A stretch of DNA of 19,339 nt, taken from positions 1 through 19,339 of the forward strand of contig DHOX01000043.1 in the NCBI GenBank assembly GCA_002409785.1, written 5' to 3'. Below are positions 9,001 through 15,862 of the stretch, one piece after another (positions within the stretch are counted from its first letter, which is position 1; each line of letters starts with the position of its first letter). The notes below the pieces were generated by a model. It worked only from the letters and a program-made list of their open reading frames with translations. It was not told where the DNA came from and did no database searches. Position numbers and translations under genes: made by a program. The stretch is from Prevotella sp. UBA5379 (GTDB lineage: Bacteria; Bacteroidota; Bacteroidia; Bacteroidales; Bacteroidaceae).

Positions 9001-9605
9001 AGGCGTGTGAATCCTTGCATGTTCAGTTTAATCCGGTAAAAAAAGTTGTAGAAGTGGTCAACTTGTCAAAAGGCAACCAAAATCATCTTATCGTAAAGGC
9101 ACAAATTCTGAATATGTATGGGAAACAACTCTTTGAGAAATCGATCCCTGTAACTATTATGGAGGATGAGACGAAAGAGGTATTACCACTTGATCTTCCT
9201 GATGAAGACGTGTATTATATCCGTCTGACCCTTTCTGACCAAAAACGTCCGATCTCGGAGAATTTTTATGTCGAAGGAAAAGTGGAGGATGACTGGAAGG
9301 CTTTGAATACACTTCCTGCAGTGCGTATAAAATCGAATGAAAAGTTTAGGAAAGTAGGGGATGAATACCAGGGGATCGTAACTGTCAGTAATCCGAATTC
9401 TACCCCTGCAATGATGATCAGATTAAATCTTGTAGGTGCAGATGGCGTTCAGATCCTTCCGGTAATTTATAGTGATAATTATTTTCATTTAATGCCTGGA
9501 GAACGGAAAACGGTTCATGTCAGCTACCGGATAGCTGATGGCAGGGGAACCACTCCTTATGTGAGAATCAGTGGATTTAACCTTTTAGGCAATACAGTGA
9601 GGTAA
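6030..9605 (+). CDS. Secreted glycoside hydrolase family 2 enzyme with two discoidin-like domains
   Basis: The 1191-residue protein has a Sec signal peptide (about 1-21, ending NIMA). Two F5/8 type C-like (discoidin) modules follow, at about 52-240 and 250-358. Next come a GH2 sugar-binding-like domain (about 375-570, with FWYRNTFKI at 439-447), an immunoglobulin-like domain, a TIM barrel (about 700-950) and a C-terminal beta-sandwich region. In the barrel, NE at 813-814 in YVGRNEGD gives the expected acid/base Glu814. Glu882 in NVMNYESLCR is the likely nucleophile; a gap of 68 residues fits the exo-beta-glucosaminidase/mannosidase side of GH2. The WPQN, QAQWLNYDGHRAMYES and WMSHPCWPTMVWQTYDY blocks recall a Bacteroidota subgroup annotated only as GH2. 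It probably acts in the periplasm on oligosaccharides brought in by the divergent SusCD pair. Family is secure; the bond cleaved is not known. Confidence 0.92.
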   Translation: MKYKALFLLGLSLFTSANIMAKDINYTKGIGVYPGDPAENKAPVLEKDFVYRNVALNRAAYASSSFDYNLTAQLVTDGIISSGEPATITVSTDKGVLDLRDQAKTFDGNVHSSNVLMGDHSFIQYDWTGMKVDVTSLHILGEVAFDPQISKSGYQIQVMASNDGNHWREIGKLEGTDLPGEATQQMVSSDPNKQEAVEKLPLRELNMELPIDSAGEFRHLRLNFLMPGCAYWRIYEIGSMQNGHFVNESWMPSYHFNSVWISKKLTGLTDQAQWLKVDLGTEVNFDKVRLYWLHRPLSGRIEVSKDGRNWTNVADLHQGNSLTDSLSCNGYGRYVRLLMEKPDESQCYGLKEIQIMGKGGLSVAEKSPMSLTVNALRLNQSDFQLDRDWILRRDKNSQWVHATVPGTVLTSYMNIGAVPDDRYDNNMRQISESFFNSDFWYRNTFKIANLKQSTGDTRYYLNFDGINWKAVVFLNGNHLGNIDGAFIRGRFDVTKYLKNGENKLEVKVIHNAHFGPVKVKNEESTDLNGGILGADNPTFHASIGWDWITSTPGRDVGIWNDVYLSADKGIHLHDPVITTTLDHPDTLATMTPRVLVKNELNTSRTIMLKGWIGPVSFEKKVDILPLEDKEVSFSPDEFSQLKNRRMHLWWPNGYGEPYLYRAGYVISVIDGKRPDPIRNDSLTYQGGIREVAYKNMNTVLTMYVNGKRFVPLGGNWGFSEINLNYRGREYDTAVRYHKEMNYNMIRDWVGQIGDDEFYQACDKYGIMVWQDFWLANPWDGPDPYNDQMFLANAKDYILKIRNHPSIGLYVGRNEGDPPASLNEPLQEDVKALHPQLGYIPNSADHGVWGHGPYGVKPASFYFSHLNDKLHSEKGMPNVMNYESLCRTLKPDHLWPQNIAWGQHDYTLRGAQNGQSFNEILLKHFGPAKSAKQFTEQAQWLNYDGHRAMYESAEENRMGLLIWMSHPCWPTMVWQTYDYFFEPTAAYFGIKKACESLHVQFNPVKKVVEVVNLSKGNQNHLIVKAQILNMYGKQLFEKSIPVTIMEDETKEVLPLDLPDEDVYYIRLTLSDQKRPISENFYVEGKVEDDWKALNTLPAVRIKSNEKFRKVGDEYQGIVTVSNPNSTPAMMIRLNLVGADGVQILPVIYSDNYFHLMPGERKTVHVSYRIADGRGTTPYVRISGFNLLGNTVR

Positions 9606-9638
9606 CAACCTGTTCCGTTCGACATGCTATTTTATTAT

Positions 9639-9672
9639 CCCCCGGTCATTTGGAGTGTCAGATGACCGGGGG
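9639..9672 (+). terminator. Intrinsic terminator of the GH2 gene
   Basis: CCCCCGGTCAT (9639-9649) pairs perfectly with ATGACCGGGGG (9662-9672) around a 12-nt loop. It starts 33 bp after the GH2 stop and is followed by GTTCGTTGTTG, a poor but T-rich tail. The strong 11-bp GC-rich stem makes a terminator or mRNA 3'-end structure likely. Confidence 0.75.
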
Positions 9673-9705
9673 GTTCGTTGTTGGGCGTAGCGAGGTTAAT
9701 TTAAA

Positions 9706-9733
9706 CGGGGCTGCATCTTTCGACACAGCCCCG
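9706..9733 (-). terminator. Intrinsic terminator of glnN
   Basis: Read on the minus strand, CGGGGCTG and CAGCCCCG form an 8-bp stem with a 12-nt loop, followed at once by TTTAAATT. It lies 47 bp after the glnN stop and faces the GH2 terminator, so the convergent genes are insulated from each other. Confidence 0.8.
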
Positions 9734-9780
9734 CAGCAAACTTTAACAACCCATAGAAATGATGGGTCATTAACTGAGTT

Positions 9781-11979
9781 TTATCTTATAAAGAGTAACT
9801 CTCGATATTTAGGCAAAGTCCAAAGTTCATCACTTACGAGAAGTTCAAGGTGGTCAATCTGATAGCGGATTTCTTCCATCTTAGGAGCAACTGTATCATG
9901 ATAAGAGACTGCTTTTGTGCGTGGATCCTCGATCTTGTTAGCCACTTTACGCGCATTGATCAGTTCTTCCACACCCGTTTCTATTTTCTGGTTTCGTTCA
10001 GCAATTTCCTTGATGAGTTTGACATTGCGAGAGGTGAGTTCTTTTCCTTCTTCGCGTCCGAAAATGTCAATCATGCTTTCTACATTTCTTGCCAGTTGAC
10101 TTTGGTAATGGGTGGTAACCGGAAGAATATGGTTCATGGCAAGGTCTCCCATGACACGGGCCTCGATCTGAATCTTTTTAGTATAAGTCTCCCATTTTAC
10201 TTCATCACGTGCCGTGAGTTCATTCTCACTCAACACCTTCTGGCCTTCAAACATCTTGATGCTGTCTGCGTCCAGATAACGATCGAAGCATACCGGGCAG
10301 GAAGGTTCACAGTCCAGTCCACGTTTTTTAGCTTCAGTAATCCACTCGTCGCTGTAACCATTACCCTCAAAATGGATGGGTGTTGAAGTCTTAATATCCT
10401 CGCGGATAATATCAAGTATGGCAGATGTCTTTTCTTCCCCTTTGGCAATCAGTCCGTCTACACGATTCTTGAAATTTGTCAAGGCCTCTGCAACAGCTGT
10501 GTTAAGTACGATCATGGCAGAGGCACAGTTGGCTTCTGATCCTACTGCACGGAATTCAAAACGGTTACCAGTGAAAGCGAAGGGTGATGTCCGGTTACGG
10601 TCAGTATTATCCTTGAAAATTTCAGGAATTTCCGGAATGTCCAGAGTTACCCCCTCTTTGCCCTTGAGTTTGAAAAGGTCCTTCTTGTCAGAATTCTCAA
10701 TATGGTTCAACAGATCACTTAATTGTTTGCCTACGAAGGCAGAGATGATGGCGGGAGGTGCTTCATTCGCTCCCAGACGATGAGCGTTGGTAGCACTCAT
10801 GATAGAAGCTTTGAGGAGTCCGTTGTGTTTGTATACGGCCATCAGGGTTTCTACGATGAAGACTACAAAGCGAAGGTTATCCATAGGTGTCTTACCGGGC
10901 TTATAAAGTAAGATGCCCGTATCAGTGCTCAAACTCCAGTTGTTATGTTTCCCACTGCCATTGATGCCGTCAAATGGTTTTTCATGCAGGAGAACCTGGA
11001 AACCATGTTTGCGGGCCACCTTTTTCATGAGAGACATTAGCAGCATGTTATGATCGACAGCAAGGTTACATTCTTCAAAGATAGGAGCCAGTTCAAACTG
11101 ATTGGGAGCTACCTCGTTATGACGGGTCTTGCAAGGGATACCGAGTTCTAAGGCCTGTATCTCCAGGTCTTTCATGAATGATTGGACACGTTCCGGGATA
11201 CTCCCAAAGTAGTGATCATCCATTTGCTGGTTCTTGGCGGAGTTATGTCCCATCAGTGTACGTCCCGTCATGATCAGGTCAGGACGAGCTGCGAAAAGAT
11301 CTGAGTCAACAAGAAAATATTCCTGTTCCCAGCCTAAGTTTGCATGACACTGTTTGACGTCAGAGTTGAAATACTGACACACATTAGTGGCGGCTACATT
11401 AACTGCATGTAAGGCACGGAGCAGGGGAGCTTTATAGTCCAGAGCCTCACCTGTATAGGAAATGAAAATGGTAGGAATGCATAGGGTGTCATCCATGATG
11501 AAGACAGGTGATGTAGGATCCCATGCCGAATAGCCTCTTGCCTCAAAGGTGTTGCGGATACCACCTGACGGGAAACTGGAAGCATCCGGTTCCTGCTGGA
11601 CCAGAAGTTTGCCGGAGAATTCTTCGATCATTCCACCTTTGCCATCATGCTCAATGAAGGCATCATGTTTCTCGGCTGTACCTTCGGTCAAAGGCTGAAA
11701 CCAGTGTGTATAGTGAGTAACACCGTTTTCCATAGCCCACTCTTTCATGCCTCCGGCAACTGCATCAGCAATAGAACGGTCCAGACGAGTTCCATGGTCA
11801 ATGACATCAGTAAGTTTCCTGAAAACATCGGCAGGAAGATATTTGTACATCTTAGCCCGATTGAAGACATACTTGCCGAAGTATTCGGCTGGTCTTTCGG
11901 CTGGAGCTTTTACTTCCAGAGGCTTTTTGCGTGATGCCTCTGCGACTGCGTCAAATCTTAAGTTCATGTCTTTTAGCAT
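9781..11979 (-). CDS. glnN: Glutamine synthetase type III
   Basis: At 732 residues this is the long GSIII class, not the roughly 470-residue GlnA. It makes glutamine from glutamate, ammonia and ATP in the cytoplasm. Visible active-site blocks include WEQEYF (217-222, metal-binding glutamates), NEVAPNQFELAP (288-299), HEKPFDGINGSGKHNNWSL (332-350), and FAFTGNRFEFRAVGSE further on. The N-terminal GSIII-specific region contains FGKYVFNR and YTHWFQPLTEG. The start at 11979 (MLKDMNLRF) is used here; the Met five codons later (11967) is an equally possible start. The gene follows a porin-like gene on the same strand after 131 bp. I found no clear TAnnTTTG element there, only a short palindrome (12050-12065). 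The neighbouring PII and amtB genes fit a role in ammonium assimilation. Confidence 0.96.
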   Translation of the reverse strand: MLKDMNLRFDAVAEASRKKPLEVKAPAERPAEYFGKYVFNRAKMYKYLPADVFRKLTDVIDHGTRLDRSIADAVAGGMKEWAMENGVTHYTHWFQPLTEGTAEKHDAFIEHDGKGGMIEEFSGKLLVQQEPDASSFPSGGIRNTFEARGYSAWDPTSPVFIMDDTLCIPTIFISYTGEALDYKAPLLRALHAVNVAATNVCQYFNSDVKQCHANLGWEQEYFLVDSDLFAARPDLIMTGRTLMGHNSAKNQQMDDHYFGSIPERVQSFMKDLEIQALELGIPCKTRHNEVAPNQFELAPIFEECNLAVDHNMLLMSLMKKVARKHGFQVLLHEKPFDGINGSGKHNNWSLSTDTGILLYKPGKTPMDNLRFVVFIVETLMAVYKHNGLLKASIMSATNAHRLGANEAPPAIISAFVGKQLSDLLNHIENSDKKDLFKLKGKEGVTLDIPEIPEIFKDNTDRNRTSPFAFTGNRFEFRAVGSEANCASAMIVLNTAVAEALTNFKNRVDGLIAKGEEKTSAILDIIREDIKTSTPIHFEGNGYSDEWITEAKKRGLDCEPSCPVCFDRYLDADSIKMFEGQKVLSENELTARDEVKWETYTKKIQIEARVMGDLAMNHILPVTTHYQSQLARNVESMIDIFGREEGKELTSRNVKLIKEIAERNQKIETGVEELINARKVANKIEDPRTKAVSYHDTVAPKMEEIRYQIDHLELLVSDELWTLPKYRELLFIR

Positions 11980-12049
11980 TTTTGTGGTCCTTCCGTCCTT
12001 TTCAGATGGATGGGGTGTCCCATTATTAATAATCTCTCTTTATAGAATG

Positions 12050-12065
12050 ACAGTTTGATAACTGT
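12050..12065. promoter_or_regulatory. Palindrome upstream of glnN
   Basis: ACAGTT-TGAT-AACTGT is a perfect 6-bp inverted repeat with a 4-nt centre, 71 bp before the glnN start. It could be an operator or a small leader hairpin. It has no T-run, so it is not an obvious terminator for the preceding gene. Confidence 0.35.
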
Positions 12066-12110
12066 ACTTTTAAAGTTTATTAGAACAGCATCCTGGCTTT
12101 TACTCGTTCC

Positions 12111-12824
12111 TCAAGGCCGTAAAGTAAATCCAAATATAAAGTATGCTTTTTCATTACTTGGATTGGCTGTTATCTGTGCGAAAACCGGCATCGTAAAAGA
12201 TGGCGTAATGGTAATCACTTTTGAAGCCCTTAAACTGATATTAGTCACGGAAACCCCTTTTGAGTCAGCATAGAAACTTGTTCGGTAGGGTACCGCTCCC
12301 AACGTAGTGTTCCAGTCTAAATCTGCGAAGGTAAAAGGTGCATTAATTTCCACGTAGGAAGAGTATGCACGATTGCCTTTCTTGTTGATTCCATCATTTC
12401 CGGCAAAATTAGTATACCACTGAAATGTTACAGGTCCAAAATCGTAACCGATATTTGCCTCATATACATGACTGGTCTTGTGGGCTGCATAGCAGAAATA
12501 CTGTTCATTGGGCTTGTTGAACCAGTAATTCGTAATTCCTGCATTGAATTTTCTGGTAGTGTAAGTTCCAACTATGTCGATTTCTTTAGTATCGTCCTTG
12601 TTGGATAGTCCCATATTCCCAAATACCGTCACCGATAACCCTTGATATGCAATTCTCAAAGTCGGCTGGACGGAGACATCACCTAAATCCTGACCACGCC
12701 AGATGTACCGGTTTACGAAGTCTGTAACAATTGTTCCGCTTACTCTGTCCTGTGCGTTTGCTGTTGTGGCAAGTGCTATCATTCCGATGGTCATCAAGCC
12801 TGGTACTTTCGAGCTTCTCTTCAT
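12111..12824 (-). CDS. Outer-membrane beta-barrel protein, TorF/Gcw_chp porin-like
   Basis: The 237-residue protein has a clear signal peptide, cleaved after ANA at residue 24 (ANA|QD). The mature part is rich in alternating hydrophobic strands with aromatic ends, as in a small beta-barrel, and closes with YFIFGFTLRP. The block VSGTIVTDFVNRYIWRGQDLG, near residues 28-48, strongly recalls the start of the Gcw_chp/TorF putative porin family. I place it there from pattern only. No transport substrate is established for such proteins in Bacteroidota. It lies between dapL (gap 124 bp, with a terminator-like hairpin) and glnN (gap 131 bp), all on one strand. This context makes a nitrogen-related solute, such as ammonium or an amino acid, a reasonable but untested guess. 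Alternative: a generic outer-membrane beta-barrel of unknown role. Confidence 0.7.
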   Translation of the reverse strand: MKRSSKVPGLMTIGMIALATTANAQDRVSGTIVTDFVNRYIWRGQDLGDVSVQPTLRIAYQGLSVTVFGNMGLSNKDDTKEIDIVGTYTTRKFNAGITNYWFNKPNEQYFCYAAHKTSHVYEANIGYDFGPVTFQWYTNFAGNDGINKKGNRAYSSYVEINAPFTFADLDWNTTLGAVPYRTSFYADSKGVSVTNISLRASKVITITPSFTMPVFAQITANPSNEKAYFIFGFTLRP

Positions 12825-12913
12825 TTTCCCTCCGATTAAGCATTTCTGTATCTTAAAATAAGAAGTTTTGAATTTCGAGAAACCAGGCAGAAGGCTACAT
12901 GACGGACACTTTC

Positions 12914-12947
12914 AAAGAGTAGATTCCGTTAGGATGGAATCCTCTTT
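12914..12947 (-). terminator. Terminator-like hairpin after dapL
   Basis: GATTCC (12922-12927) pairs with GGAATC (12936-12941) around an 8-nt loop. AAAGAG (12914-12919) and CTCTTT (12942-12947) extend the stem across a two-base bulge. The A/T run is part of the lower stem, so it could work in either direction. It ends just past the dapL stop at 12949 and may reduce read-through into the porin-like gene. Confidence 0.55.
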
Positions 12948-12948
12948 T

Positions 12949-14193
12949 TTATAGTTTGCCGGTATTCATGCAGTCAGCGATCCTTTGCATGGCCTCTTCT
13001 ACATCTTCACGTTCTCCGAAAGAAGTCAGGCGTATAAATCCTTCTCCACTTGGTCCGAAACCTACACCAGGGGTACAGACGATAGATGCTCCAAACAGGA
13101 GTTGATCGAAGAATTTCCATCCTGGAGTATTTCCAGGTGTCTTTACCCAAAGGTAAGGAGCATTTACTCCACCATAAACTTTGAATCCGAGTTTTTTCAG
13201 TGCTTCGCGCATAATGCGTGCATTTTCGAGATAATAATCAATCGTTTCGCGGGTCTGTTTTTTACCTTCAGGAGTGTAAATGGCTTCTGCCGCACGTTGA
13301 CTGATATAGCTTGTTCCATTGAATTTCGTACTCTGACGACGCATCCAGATCTGGTTGAGGCTCACTCGTTGCTTGCCATCTTCGGTGGCAGCTGTGACCT
13401 CTTTGGGAACTATTGTAAATCCACAACGAACACCTGTAAAACCGGCGGTCTTGGAATAGCTGTGAAATTCTATAGCACATTTTCTTGCTCCTCGTATCTC
13501 ATAGATAGAATGGGGAATCTCGTCTTCTCTGATAAATGCTTCGTAAGCTGCATCATAGAGGATGATGGAGTCATTTTTCAAAGCATAGTCAACCCATTTC
13601 TTTAATTCCTCTTTTTTAAGTACTGTACCTGTAGGATTGTTCGGGTAGCAGAGGTAAATCATATCTACACGGTGGTCAGGAATCTGGGGGATAAATTGAT
13701 TCTCCGCCGTACAAGGCATATAGGTGATGTCACTCCAAACACCATTCTTCAATTCTCCGGCTCTCCCCGCCATGACGTTAGAGTCAATGTAAACCGGATA
13801 GATCGGGTCGGTGACTCCTATTGTGTTGTCTCGTTGCAGAATATCCTGAAAGTTTCCCGTATCACTTTTGGCACCATCATTGATGAATACCTCACTTGGA
13901 TCAATATGTATTCCTCGTGGGGCGAAATCATTTTTTACTATAGCTTCCCGCAGAAAGCCATATCCTCTTTCCGGACCATAGCCCCGGAAGGTGTCTTTAT
14001 GGGCCATTTCCTCTACTGCTTTGTGCAGTGCGTCAATGACAGCAGGACACAATGGACGCGTCACATCTCCAATACCCAGACTGATGACCCGCTGTTTGGG
14101 GTGTGAAACTTTATAGGCATTGACCTTTTTGGCAATGTCGGCAAACAAATAGTTACCTGGTAATTTTAAAAAATTTTCATTTACTAATGCCAT
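12949..14193 (-). CDS. dapL: LL-diaminopimelate aminotransferase
   Basis: This 414-residue protein, close to the roughly 410 usual for the family, is a fold-type I PLP aminotransferase. It turns tetrahydrodipicolinate into LL-diaminopimelate in one step with glutamate as amino donor, bypassing DapD, DapC and DapE. The N-terminal block SLGIGDVTRPLCPAVIDAL (38-56) is typical of DapL. NNPTGT (185-190), Asp214 and Tyr217 in YDAAYEAF, and Lys248 in SYSKTAGFTGVRCGF mark the PLP site. The dapF gene lies 66 bp upstream on the same strand, so the two consecutive steps to meso-diaminopimelate are probably co-transcribed. I see no separate promoter in the short gap. This route is the known one in Bacteroides-type organisms. 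Confidence 0.96.
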   Translation of the reverse strand: MALVNENFLKLPGNYLFADIAKKVNAYKVSHPKQRVISLGIGDVTRPLCPAVIDALHKAVEEMAHKDTFRGYGPERGYGFLREAIVKNDFAPRGIHIDPSEVFINDGAKSDTGNFQDILQRDNTIGVTDPIYPVYIDSNVMAGRAGELKNGVWSDITYMPCTAENQFIPQIPDHRVDMIYLCYPNNPTGTVLKKEELKKWVDYALKNDSIILYDAAYEAFIREDEIPHSIYEIRGARKCAIEFHSYSKTAGFTGVRCGFTIVPKEVTAATEDGKQRVSLNQIWMRRQSTKFNGTSYISQRAAEAIYTPEGKKQTRETIDYYLENARIMREALKKLGFKVYGGVNAPYLWVKTPGNTPGWKFFDQLLFGASIVCTPGVGFGPSGEGFIRLTSFGEREDVEEAMQRIADCMNTGKL

Positions 14194-14259
14194 GATCGAT
14201 TTCTTTTGTTGTTATAGTTTGCTGTATAATAGACAATCTTCTTCTCGAGGACAAATGAA

Positions 14260-15105
14260 TTATAGATTAATATCGCCTTCAAAAACAAATTCAGCAGGTC
14301 CTGTCAAATAGACATGATTATTTTCTCTGTTCCATGTTATCCTGAGTGTCCCGCCATCCATAATAATGTCATTTTCTCTCATATCTCCGGAAGAGAGTGC
14401 TGCTGCAACAGCTGTCGCACATGCTCCCGTTCCGCAGGCTTGTGTAATGCCACTTCCACGTTCCCAGACCCTTGTCCGAAACTGTCCAGGCCCTGTCTTT
14501 TGTGCAAATTCAATATTGCATCTTTGTGGAAAAGCTGCGTCCCGCTCCAGTCTGCTGCCATATCGGGTAATATCCAACTTCGAAATGTCTTTGACAAAAA
14601 TCACATAATGGGGATTGCCCATTGAAACAAAAATGCCATGGTCTTCGCATAGATCATCTTCAAGTTTGGGTTGATTCTTTGTGAACTGTTCAGGTACTTC
14701 CGTCTGTGGCTCTCCCATGTCAACAGTCACACTGTCCACTATACCAGATTCCTTTTTAGAAAGATGTAACAGTAACACCTTGATGCCTGATTTGGTCAAA
14801 AGACGTATAGAGGTTTTTTTTGTCAGTCCTTTTTCATAAAGGTATTTCCCAACACAACGACTGCCGTTTCCACACATCATCGCTTCAGAACCATCGGCAT
14901 TGAAAATACGCATAGAGAAATCCGCACCTGTTTTTTCGTCGGGTTTACCAATTAGGATTAGTCCGTCACTACCGATCCCTGTGTGGTATGAACTCCATTT
15001 AATTGCCTCAGACTCCGGATTTGGGATGGTATATAATATGGTGTTTACGTATATGTAGTCATTGCCCGCACCTTGCATTTTGGTAAAATGAATGGATTGT
15101 GACAT
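14260..15105 (-). CDS. dapF: Diaminopimelate epimerase
   Basis: This enzyme interconverts LL- and meso-diaminopimelate, giving the precursor of lysine and of the peptidoglycan cross-link. I chose the ATG at 15105 (MSQSIHFTKMQGAGND, 281 residues). Homologues begin just ahead of the FTKMQGAGNDY block, and a -7 element at 15155-15162 would put transcription start near 15148, leaving almost no leader for the upstream ATG at 15141. With this start the two catalytic cysteines are Cys78 in MMCGNGSRCVG and Cys224 in QACGTGACATA, and both are present. The NADGSEA and RVWERGSGIT blocks are also intact. It precedes dapL by 66 bp and probably forms an operon with it. Confidence 0.95.
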   Translation of the reverse strand: MSQSIHFTKMQGAGNDYIYVNTILYTIPNPESEAIKWSSYHTGIGSDGLILIGKPDEKTGADFSMRIFNADGSEAMMCGNGSRCVGKYLYEKGLTKKTSIRLLTKSGIKVLLLHLSKKESGIVDSVTVDMGEPQTEVPEQFTKNQPKLEDDLCEDHGIFVSMGNPHYVIFVKDISKLDITRYGSRLERDAAFPQRCNIEFAQKTGPGQFRTRVWERGSGITQACGTGACATAVAAALSSGDMRENDIIMDGGTLRITWNRENNHVYLTGPAEFVFEGDINL

Positions 15106-15154
15106 AATGTTATCTTTTTGTCTTAAAATATTAATGATCATTTATATCTCGATG

Positions 15155-15162
15155 CAAATATA
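15155..15162 (-). promoter_or_regulatory. -7 promoter element for dapF-dapL
   Basis: The minus strand reads TATATTTG, matching TAnnTTTG, 50 bp ahead of the chosen dapF start. No clear -33 element was found at the usual distance. Confidence 0.45.
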
Positions 15163-15284
15163 TAACGTTTTGTTTAAATATAAAATAAATCCAGCACAAA
15201 AATGATTAATTTTTTAATCAACTTCCTATTTGTTATTTATTATCGTTATTTGGTTATATATTGATACGTAGATAATGCATTTAT

Positions 15285-15299
15285 GTTACGATATGTAAC
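15285..15299. promoter_or_regulatory. Dyad GTTAC-N5-GTAAC, possible operator
   Basis: GTTAC (15285-15289) and GTAAC (15295-15299) form a perfect inverted repeat with a GATAT centre. It lies about 125 bp upstream of dapF's putative -7 element and about 60 bp upstream of glnK's. The size suits binding by a dimeric helix-turn-helix regulator. In AT-rich DNA a 5-bp arm can occur by chance. Confidence 0.35.
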
Positions 15300-15354
15300 T
15301 ATAGTAAAATTATTTATATCAAAAAGACGTTTACTTGCTTATTTTTATAACAAA

Positions 15355-15380
15355 AAGTAATAACTTTGCACAAGTTACTT
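15355..15380. promoter_or_regulatory. Dyad overlapping the glnK promoter
   Basis: AAGTAA (15355-15360) is inverted as TTACTT (15375-15380). Within it, AACTT (15362-15366) is inverted as AAGTT (15372-15376). The structure covers the -7 element TAACTTTG and the expected start of transcription, where a repressor would act or where the mRNA could fold at its 5' end. Confidence 0.35.
15361..15368 (+). promoter_or_regulatory. -7 promoter element for glnK-amtB
   Basis: TAACTTTG matches TAnnTTTG. A TTG at 15335-15337 lies 23 bp upstream, slightly more than the usual 19-21 bp spacing. This predicts a leader of roughly 90 nt before glnK. Confidence 0.55.
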
Positions 15381-15465
15381 ATCACTATGACTATAAAGTG
15401 GAAGCTAATATGTACTATAAGTAATTTAAGGTAAAGATGATAAAATTTGAAAAGAGAGGTTAAAC

Positions 15466-15822
15466 ATGAAAAAGATTGAAGCAATCATCCGTAAGACTAG
15501 GTTTGAGGAGGTAAGGGAAGCATTACTTGCAGCTGACATTGAATGGTTTTCCTATTATGATGTGCGTGGCGAAGGAAAAATGCGCCAGGCTCGGATCTTC
15601 CGTGGTATTTGTTATAAAACGAGTTGTATAGAACGAGTTTTAATTAATATTGTAGTACGTGACAAGAATGTGGAGAAAACCATAGATGCAATCCAGAAAG
15701 CCGCTTATACTGGAGAGATTGGTGATGGACGAATCTTTATTATTCCGGTAGATGATGCTATCAGGATCAGAACTCATGAGCGTGGTAATATTGCTCTCTA
15801 TAATGCTGAACAGGAAAAGTGA
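15466..15822 (+). CDS. glnK: PII-family nitrogen regulatory protein (GlnB/GlnK type)
   Basis: The 118-residue protein opens MKKIEAIIRKTRFEEVREAL and carries the B-loop TGEIGDGRIF (about 82-91) and the C-loop RIRTHERG, so it is a PII trimer subunit. PII proteins bind ATP/ADP and 2-oxoglutarate and control ammonium entry by plugging AmtB. The amtB gene starts 40 bp downstream, which favours a GlnK-type role. Tyr50 aligns with the uridylylated Tyr51 of enterobacterial GlnB in RG-x-x-Y. The T-loop differs, though: where GlnB has GFGRQKGHTELYRG, this protein reads GEGKMRQARIFRG. That is about one residue shorter, and the Gln39 ligand position appears to be Met. Whether 2-oxoglutarate binding is altered is unknown. 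No uridylyltransferase gene is in the window. A likely ribosome site, GAGAGG, precedes the ATG. Confidence 0.93.
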   Translation: MKKIEAIIRKTRFEEVREALLAADIEWFSYYDVRGEGKMRQARIFRGICYKTSCIERVLINIVVRDKNVEKTIDAIQKAAYTGEIGDGRIFIIPVDDAIRIRTHERGNIALYNAEQEK

Positions 15823-15862
15823 TTGACAGATCAGGATATTCATCTTAAAAAAGATAAGTGAT

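Larger units (their letters stand above)
15106..15465. other. Divergent control region between dapF and glnK
   Basis: About 360 bp of AT-rich DNA without a gene separate the leftward dapF-dapL genes from the rightward glnK-amtB genes. It holds a -7 element in each direction (15155-15162 minus, 15361-15368 plus) and two dyads (15285-15299 and 15355-15380), described separately. A Shine-Dalgarno-like GAGAGG lies 10 bp ahead of the glnK ATG. Confidence 0.7.

Noticed and set aside
9850..10386. 178-codon plus-strand frame inside glnN
   Set aside because: It runs antisense to highly conserved GSIII sequence, with odd Phe/Ser-rich composition typical of a shadow frame.
12985..13605. 206-codon plus-strand frame inside dapL
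   Set aside because: It is antisense to the PLP-binding part of DapL and has no protein-like features of its own.
15106..15141. Upstream ATG extending DapF by 12 residues
   Set aside because: The extension MIINILRQKDNI is not part of the family, and the putative promoter leaves almost no room for a leader. The ATG at 15105 is preferred.
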